Positions 40,593-45,904 of a DNA stretch of 45,904 nt are shown here, one piece after another. Numbering within the stretch: the stretch's first letter is position 1; each line of letters opens with the position of its first letter. The position numbers and the translations under genes were made by a program. The notes beneath the pieces are model-generated. The model was not told the DNA's origin and made no database searches. It worked only from the letters and a program-made list of their open reading frames with translations. The stretch is from Myxococcales bacterium (GTDB lineage Bacteria; Myxococcota_A; Polyangia; Polyangiales; Polyangiaceae), in NCBI GenBank assembly GCA_025351875.1, contig JANXVA010000596.1, positions 1 through 45,904 of the forward strand, given 5' to 3'.

Positions 40593-43007
40593 TCACGGCG
40601 CGTCCGGGCGGACTTCGACTTCCTTGAGGCGCGCGCGGGCGGCCTGCATGCGCTCGAGGACGGGCGCGAGCTTCTCCTTGTCGCTCGAGAGGTCGCGAGC
40701 CTCCTTGGGATCGCTCGCGAGATCGAAGAGCATGTTGGTCCCGCCGCCCTGGTTGATGAGCTTCATGCCGGGTGTCGGCCCGGTGATGATCGCGCGGCGG
40801 ATGCCGTTGTACGGCCCGGCCGGCATGTCGACGAACACGTCACGCTCCTCGTGCTCGGTGCCGTCGGCGAGATAGACGTCCTCCAGCAGGCTCTTGCCGC
40901 GAAGCTCGCCCTCCTCGGCGGGAGGGCCACCCATGATCTCGAGCAGCGTCGGCGCGACGTCGATGTGAGAGCGCTTCACCGCGACACGGCGCGGCTTCGC
41001 CCCGGGGATGTAGATGAGGAGCGGCACCCGGATGAGCGACTCCCAGATCTCCTGGCCGTGCCAGTTCATGCCGTGGTCGGCGAACGCCTCGCCGTGGTCA
41101 GCGGTGAGGATGATGGCCGTGTCCTCGGCCCAGGGCTGCGCCTTGATGTAGTCGAGCACCTTGCCGATGTGCTGATCGGTGAACCAGACCTCCTGGTCGT
41201 AGAGAGTCTTCGCGGGGTACGGCCCGCTGAAGTCAGGTGCGCCAGCGTGCGGCACGTACTGAGCGTGCGGATCGAAGAAGTGAAACCAGGCAAAGAACCG
41301 TCGGTCGCCGCCCGCTCCGCCGTCGATCGAGCCGATTGCGCTCGGCCTCGGGAGCCCGCCGTCGTCGCCGAGGCCTCCCTCGGCGCCGGCATCACCCGCC
41401 GTGGGCGCGGCGCCCGCGCCGGAGTTGAGCGACGTGTTCTCGGGCTTAGCGAGGAGCTTGAGCGCGAGGTCGCTCATGCGCTCGCTCGTGATGCTGTTGT
41501 CGTTGTCGCCCATGCCGGGCGGGATCGCGGACGTGTCCCACGCGTCGAAGCCCTGATTCAAGCCGGTCGGGAAGCGGAAGTACCAGTGACAGTGAGCGGC
41601 GAAGGTCCGTACGCCGGCGCCGTCGCGGACCCGCTCGGCGACCATCGTATTCTTCGGGAAGTACGTATTGAAGTGACCACCGTCCCGGTACGTCTCGCTC
41701 GGGTACCGGCCGATCATCATCGGTCCGACGCTCTTGCCGGTGTACGACGCCATCGAATAGGCGCGCTCGAAGACCGTCCCCTTCTTTGCGAGCTCGTCGA
41801 GGTTCGGTGACGTCGGCTTCGCGTAGCCGAGGAAGCCGAGGTCGATACGGAGGGTGTCGACGGTGAAGAGCACCACGTTGTAGGTGCGTCGCTTCTTCAC
41901 GACGGGCTTGACGGGCAGGACGACGATCGGCGGCGCGGGCGCAGGGGTGTCCGCGCCGGAGCAATCCTCGTCGATGCCGTTGCCAGGGATATCGACTGCG
42001 CCGGGGTTGATCCGCGGGTCCTCGTCGTTGCAGTCGCCGCCGCCGAAGCGAGCCGCGAAGCCGTCGTGATCGTGGTCGCTTCCACGACGGAGGACGGCGA
42101 GCGAGACCTTGCCGAGCGGCGCGTACTTCTCGAGGCCGCGAGCGACGAGTGGCTCGGCGTCGAGCGCGCCAGCGGCACGGCCGCAGAGGCCGGCGCCGAT
42201 GAGGATCATGAGGAAGGCGCCCGCGGCAGCGCCGAGGGTGACGGGATTGGGTTGCCCCCGTTCGTCGGAGAAGGCGCCTCTCCCGAAGGCGATCGGGGCG
42301 ATGTAGGCGCCGCCCGCGAGGAGCGCGGCGTTGGCCACCGGACGGAGATCGAGCTCGTCACGCTTGAGGACGCCGAAGATACCGAGGACGCCGCCGTCAC
42401 CGCTCGTGTCGCCGGTGAGGATGCCGACGGCGAAAAGGAGGAGGACCAGGACGAGCGCGGCCCCGCCAGTGACCACCGGGTCGAGGAGCTGCGGGACGGA
42501 GTCGCTGCTGAGCGCGAGGGCTCGACGGGTGATGGGGAGCAGCGACGTGCCCACGGCGACCATCGCGAGGAGCAGCGAGACCGAGGCGAGACCGATGGTG
42601 AGGCCGGAGTCGGAGGGGCGTCCGGCCGCGAGCACGGAGCGACCCGCATGCGCGGAGGCGAGGCACCAGGCGAACGTCGCGAGGATCGCGAGGGGGACGG
42701 CGGCGGCGAGACGGAGCCGCGCGATCGTCGGGCCCCTGCGAAGCGTGCGGAAAAACTGGCCCGGAGCCTTCTGCTCGCCGGGTTCGAGGACCAGGGCGGC
42801 GATGGCCACGGCGGTCGCAACGCCCATCGCGACGGGAAAGAGGATGCCGAGGTCGGCGACGGCTAGGCCTACGAACGGCGGGGCGACCGGCGAGCCGCCC
42901 TCGATTACCGCGGCGCCGACGGCGCGTGCTTCGAGCAGCGCGACGAGCAACGCCGCCGTGGCGGCGCCTCCGAGGGCAAGCACGAGGCGGAGCAGCGCGC
43001 GGAGCAC
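40593..43007 (-). CDS. Membrane-anchored sulfatase-fold protein with MopE-like metal-binding motif
   Basis: GTG 43007 gives 804 residues. The N-terminal half has about seven hydrophobic helices (from ~8, 45, 102, 138, 180, 225 and 260). Residues ~311-352 form a MopE/thrombospondin-like metal motif (DHDHDGFAARFGGGDCNDED...PGNGIDEDCSG). The C-terminal domain (~375-800) has the alkaline-phosphatase/sulfatase fold, with VDTLRID (D384), TADHGE (637-638) and HGQEIWESLIRVPLL. At the usual sulfatase Cys/Ser site the sequence reads ASYTGKSVGP, with T423 or S426 as possible nucleophile. That points to a phosphotransferase or phosphatase rather than a classical sulfatase. The catalytic domain would be periplasmic. 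Confidence 0.8.
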   Translation of the reverse strand: MLRALLRLVLALGGAATAALLVALLEARAVGAAVIEGGSPVAPPFVGLAVADLGILFPVAMGVATAVAIAALVLEPGEQKAPGQFFRTLRRGPTIARLRLAAAVPLAILATFAWCLASAHAGRSVLAAGRPSDSGLTIGLASVSLLLAMVAVGTSLLPITRRALALSSDSVPQLLDPVVTGGAALVLVLLLFAVGILTGDTSGDGGVLGIFGVLKRDELDLRPVANAALLAGGAYIAPIAFGRGAFSDERGQPNPVTLGAAAGAFLMILIGAGLCGRAAGALDAEPLVARGLEKYAPLGKVSLAVLRRGSDHDHDGFAARFGGGDCNDEDPRINPGAVDIPGNGIDEDCSGADTPAPAPPIVVLPVKPVVKKRRTYNVVLFTVDTLRIDLGFLGYAKPTSPNLDELAKKGTVFERAYSMASYTGKSVGPMMIGRYPSETYRDGGHFNTYFPKNTMVAERVRDGAGVRTFAAHCHWYFRFPTGLNQGFDAWDTSAIPPGMGDNDNSITSERMSDLALKLLAKPENTSLNSGAGAAPTAGDAGAEGGLGDDGGLPRPSAIGSIDGGAGGDRRFFAWFHFFDPHAQYVPHAGAPDFSGPYPAKTLYDQEVWFTDQHIGKVLDYIKAQPWAEDTAIILTADHGEAFADHGMNWHGQEIWESLIRVPLLIYIPGAKPRRVAVKRSHIDVAPTLLEIMGGPPAEEGELRGKSLLEDVYLADGTEHEERDVFVDMPAGPYNGIRRAIITGPTPGMKLINQGGGTNMLFDLASDPKEARDLSSDKEKLAPVLERMQAARARLKEVEVRPDAP

Positions 43008-43084
43008 GGCAGGGTTCTACTACAGGTCAGGCCGTGTGACTCACACGGCACGAGCTGCCTGTGGCTTACGGCTCTCGAAGGTCG

Positions 43085-44104
43085 TCAGCGCTTCGGCCGC
43101 GACTTCGCGAGCGGATGGGCTGAGTCATACACCTTGAGGAGGTGGGCGACGGAGACGTGGGTATACCGCTGCGTCGTCGAGAGCGACGCATGGCCGAGCA
43201 TCTCCTGGATGACGCGGAGGTCGGCGCCGCCGTCGAGAAGGTGGGTGGCGCAGGTGTGTCGGAGCGCGTGAGGATGGAGATCGGTGCGACCGACCGACGC
43301 GAGACCGTAACGGCGAACGAGGAGCTGGACCACGCGAGAGCTCAAGCGGCGGCCGCGGGTCGAGACGAACACGGCGTTCGGATCGACGAACCGGGTGCGC
43401 AGATGGGCAAGCGTACCGCGAAGCGCGAGGTAGGCGCCGAGCGCCTCGGCGGCCTTGCGTCCGAGCGGGATGATCCGCTCCTTGCGCCCCTTTCCGATGA
43501 CGCGGACGGTGGTGTCGCTCGCGGAGAGGGAGAGCTGTCCGAGGTCGAGGCCGCAGGCCTCACCGACGCGGAGGCCGCCGCCGTAGAGCAGCTCGAGGAT
43601 CGCGCGGTCGCGGAGGACGAGCGCGTCGCGACGGGCGCGTGCGATGTTCGTGGTGGCGGGCCGGTTGGCGACGTTGTCCGTGTCAGGGGACTCGACGAAC
43701 GAGGCGGCATCTTCGGCGGAGAGGAAGGTCGGGAGCTCGCGGCGGACCTTGGGGCTCGCGAGCTGCTCGGCTGGATTCACGCGGGAGTGGCCCTTGCGCT
43801 TCATCCAGCGACCGAAGGCGCGGACGCTGGCGATCTTGCGGGCGACCGAGCTCGGTTTGCAGGTGCGGGCGAGCTCGCCGAGCCAGGCGCGCAGGAGGAA
43901 CAGATCGAGCGACGCGGGCGCGGCCGCCGTCGCGGTCGCCGGGGGACGGCGCGGGCGCCGGGCCGGGAGGGTGTCGGCGCGCGTGTCGACGAAGGAGAGG
44001 AGCGCGTCGAGATCGCGACCGTACGCCGACACGGTGTTCGGCGAGGCGCGACGCTCGTCCGCGAGGTGGACGAGAAATTCGGATTTCAGTGTGCGGAGGT
44101 CCAC
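43085..44104 (-). CDS. xerC: Tyrosine recombinase XerC
   Basis: The 339 residues start at GTG 44104 and carry an N-terminal SAM-like core-binding domain and a catalytic domain. The full catalytic set is visible: R179 (GLRVGE), K205 (GKGRKER), H279-x-x-R282 (HPHALRH), H305 (LGHAS) and Y314 (TTQRYTHV). It resolves chromosome dimers at dif with XerD. It is ~40 residues longer than usual because of two insertions, at ~40-66 (Ala/Pro/Arg-rich) and ~139-157. There are no phage or element genes around it, so it is the housekeeping enzyme. Confidence 0.92.
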   Translation of the reverse strand: MDLRTLKSEFLVHLADERRASPNTVSAYGRDLDALLSFVDTRADTLPARRPRRPPATATAAAPASLDLFLLRAWLGELARTCKPSSVARKIASVRAFGRWMKRKGHSRVNPAEQLASPKVRRELPTFLSAEDAASFVESPDTDNVANRPATTNIARARRDALVLRDRAILELLYGGGLRVGEACGLDLGQLSLSASDTTVRVIGKGRKERIIPLGRKAAEALGAYLALRGTLAHLRTRFVDPNAVFVSTRGRRLSSRVVQLLVRRYGLASVGRTDLHPHALRHTCATHLLDGGADLRVIQEMLGHASLSTTQRYTHVSVAHLLKVYDSAHPLAKSRPKR

Positions 44105-44270
44105 GGGGGGATGGGGTGAAACTAGCGGGGAGCGCGCGGGGAGGCGAAGAAACGGGGTCGGGGTCGCGGCTCGGGTGGCGTTGGCGTGGGCGGGGAGGCC
44201 GAGCCGCTCGCCGAAGGTGGAGGCCGGGGCGCGGGGCGGGCCCCGATGCTGCTAGCCTTGCGGCTCCCTC

Positions 44271-44795
44271 GTGTTTGGCCGTCTCTGGGCAAAGCTCAAG
44301 CGTCTCTGGCAGCTCGCGAAGTCGGAGCGGGCCTCGCCGCGCGAGATCGGGTGGGCCGTGGCGATCGGCGCGTTCGCCGGATGCACGCCCGCGGTCGGCG
44401 TCCACGGGCCGCTCGCCATGGGTCTCGCGACGCTCGCGCGGAAGAATCGCCTCTTCGCCTGGCTCGGCTCGCGGATCTCGAACATGGTGTTCCTGCCGTT
44501 CATCGCGCTCGCGGAGGTCCAGCTCTCCCATCGCGTCCGCACCGGCGCGTTCGTCGATCTCGCGCGCGGTGACATCCTAGCGCAGGCCCCGCACCTCCTT
44601 CTCGACTGGTGCCTCGGGTGCTTCCCCGTCGGAGCGGTCGTCGGCATCATCATGGGTCTCGGCGCCTACGCCTTCGCTCACCAGCGCGATGCGCGGCGAG
44701 CCCGCGCCGCGCGCCAACTCGAAGCCGAAGCGGCTTCGCTTACGCCGCCGACGCCCGCTGAACTTCCGCCACCGTCTTCGGGATCGCCTGCGTGA
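44271..44795 (+). CDS. DUF2062 membrane protein
   Basis: The 174 residues start at GTG 44271. They have the DUF2062 pattern: SPREIGWAVAIGAFAGCTPAVGVHGPLAMGLATLARKNRLFAWLGSRISN, followed by a second hydrophobic segment (CFPVGAVVGIIMGLGAYAF). The C-terminus is charged and Pro-rich. It is an inner-membrane protein of unknown function, often near cell-envelope genes. Its 3' end overlaps the convergent aminopeptidase gene by 56 bases. Confidence 0.88.
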   Translation: MFGRLWAKLKRLWQLAKSERASPREIGWAVAIGAFAGCTPAVGVHGPLAMGLATLARKNRLFAWLGSRISNMVFLPFIALAEVQLSHRVRTGAFVDLARGDILAQAPHLLLDWCLGCFPVGAVVGIIMGLGAYAFAHQRDARRARAARQLEAEAASLTPPTPAELPPPSSGSPA

Positions 44796-45904
44796 GGTTG
44801 TCGGGCGCGCCGTCCGTCACCAGGATGTCGTCCTCGATCCGAACGCCGATGCCTCGCCACTCCGCCGGGACCTTGTCGTTGTCCCGCGCGATGTAGATGC
44901 CCGGCTCGACCGTCAGCACCATCCCGGCCTCGAGCGGGCGAGCCTTGCCGCCGAGGTAGTAGTTTCCGACATCATGCACGTCCATGCCGAGCCAGTGACT
45001 CGTCTTGTGCATGAAGAACGGCTTGTACGCCTCGTCCTTCACCAGCTGCTCGACCTCGCCCTGCAAGAGACCGAGCTTCACGAGCCCCTTCGTGATCACG
45101 TCGACACACGTCGTGTGGATCTGCTCGAGCGTCGAGCCCTTCACCGTCTTCGCGATGCCGGCTTCCTGCGCGTCGAGGACGAGCTGGTAGATCGCCTCCT
45201 GCTCCTTCGAGAACTTCGCGCCCACCGGGAACGTCCGCGTCACGTCGGCCGCGTAATAGTCGTACTCGGCGCCCGCATCGATGAGCAGGAGCTCGCCTTG
45301 CTCCATCTTCTTGTTGTTCTGGCGGTAGTGGAGAATCGTCGCGTTCGCGCCCGACCCGACGATGCTGCCGTACGCGGCGCGCTCCGAGCCGTGGGCACGG
45401 AACGTCTCGAGGAGCATCGCCTCGACCTGGTACTCGTGCATTCCGGCCTTCGTCGCGCCCATCGCCCGGATGTGCGCCTCGGCGGTGATGTCCGCCGCCT
45501 TGCGCATCGCATCGAGGTCGTCCTTCGACTTGAAGAGACGCATCTCGTGCAGGATCGTGCCCGGGTCGACGATCTCGACCGGCCAGGTGAAGCCGAGCTT
45601 CGCCCGCGCACGTGTGCGGTCGATCGCCTCGAGGACCTTGTCGTCCATCGCGCGGTTCACGCCGAGCCGGTAATACAGGCGCTTCTTGTTCTGGAAGAGC
45701 TTCGGCAGCTCCTCGGTGAGCTTGTCGATGACGAACGCCTCGTCGGCGCCGAAGTGCTCCTTCACGCCGTCCACGCCGAAGCGCGGTCCGTCCCAGATCT
45801 CACGCTCCGGGTCGCGCGAGCGTACGAACATCGTCGACTTGTGCTCGGCCGTGCCGTCGGCGCCGCGCGTGGCGCCCATCACCAGCACCGTCGCGGGCTC
45901 GTTG
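44740..45904 (-). CDS. pepP: Xaa-Pro aminopeptidase (aminopeptidase P), 5' end outside window
   Basis: The frame is open to the right edge, so the N-terminus is missing; about 387 residues are visible. The creatinase-like N-terminal domain (STMFVRSRDPEREIWDG) is followed by the pita-bread metallopeptidase domain. Metal ligands are IDAG with the first Asp, YYAADVTRTFP with the second, HWLGMDVHD (His), TVEPGIYI (Glu) and VRIEDDILV (Glu). The family removes N-terminal residues preceding proline. The stop codon at 44740 lies inside the 3' end of the convergent DUF2062 gene. Confidence 0.93.
   Translation of the reverse strand, partial: NEPATVLVMGATRGADGTAEHKSTMFVRSRDPEREIWDGPRFGVDGVKEHFGADEAFVIDKLTEELPKLFQNKKRLYYRLGVNRAMDDKVLEAIDRTRARAKLGFTWPVEIVDPGTILHEMRLFKSKDDLDAMRKAADITAEAHIRAMGATKAGMHEYQVEAMLLETFRAHGSERAAYGSIVGSGANATILHYRQNNKKMEQGELLLIDAGAEYDYYAADVTRTFPVGAKFSKEQEAIYQLVLDAQEAGIAKTVKGSTLEQIHTTCVDVITKGLVKLGLLQGEVEQLVKDEAYKPFFMHKTSHWLGMDVHDVGNYYLGGKARPLEAGMVLTVEPGIYIARDNDKVPAEWRGIGVRIEDDILVTDGAPDNLTQAIPKTVAEVQRASAA

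Noticed and set aside
43085..44104. Integrase of a mobile element
   Set aside because: The full Xer catalytic set, and the absence of attachment repeats, tRNA or element genes nearby, fit housekeeping XerC.
1..45904. tRNA, rRNA, riboswitch or insertion sequence
   Set aside because: Scanning by eye I saw no cloverleaf-like T-loop/acceptor pairs, conserved rRNA stretches, transposase motifs or terminal inverted repeats. A covariance-model search could still find small RNAs.

Overview
The window is about 46 kb of very GC-rich bacterial chromosome with dense genes and very little intergenic DNA. Many genes start with GTG or TTG, and many neighbours overlap as NTGA. The gene content points to a myxobacterium (Myxococcota, most likely Polyangia/Sorangiineae-like). 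It includes eukaryotic-type Ser/Thr kinases, FHA domains, TPR proteins, an AgmX/PglI-type protein, Ala/Gly/Asp-rich cysteine-containing lipoproteins, a MopE-type calcium/metal motif and hisZ next to purA. This is inferred from gene families; no rRNA or marker phylogeny is available in the window.

Layout. (i) 1-3045, minus strand: a kinase with TPR-like repeats (3' end outside the window), a zinc-ribbon protein and an AgmX/PglI-like membrane protein. (ii) 3130-12243, plus strand: a redox island. A flavin/NAD(P)H oxidoreductase is fused to three FHA domains. Next comes a six-cluster iron-sulfur protein with two cyclic-nucleotide-binding domains inside it, then a di-haem b / penta-haem c membrane protein, a 57-residue lipoprotein and a beta-propeller/di-haem c lipoprotein. 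Read together, these look like an electron route from NAD(P)H to the periplasm with built-in signalling domains, and I know of no described system with this composition. (iii) 12285-25838, mostly minus: a hydrolase-like protein, a second zinc-ribbon paralogue, nuoIHG, a hypothetical, a MATE transporter on the plus strand, a translationally coupled three-gene cassette (RNA ligase, Ham1/ITPase fused to an unknown domain, AbiEii-like nucleotidyltransferase), and nuoDCBA. The cassette is the second candidate for an undescribed system, plausibly in RNA repair, RNA modification or nucleotide quality control. (iv) 26277-27499, plus: a cysteine-rich lipoprotein and peptide deformylase. (v) 27524-39006, minus: ten closely spaced genes that may form one long operon, read in the order kinase, secreted TPR protein, hisZ, purA, two TPR proteins, a TIGR02757-like FeS protein, a TPR protein and two envelope proteins. 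(vi) 39322-45904: an ECF-like sigma factor coupled to a phosphoglycolate-phosphatase-like HAD enzyme, a sulfatase-fold membrane protein, XerC, a DUF2062 protein and an Xaa-Pro aminopeptidase that runs off the right end.

Complex I is represented by nuoABCD and nuoGHI only. nuoE, nuoF and nuoJ-N are not in the window, so the rest of the enzyme must be encoded elsewhere. I found no tRNA, rRNA, CRISPR array, transposase or prophage genes.
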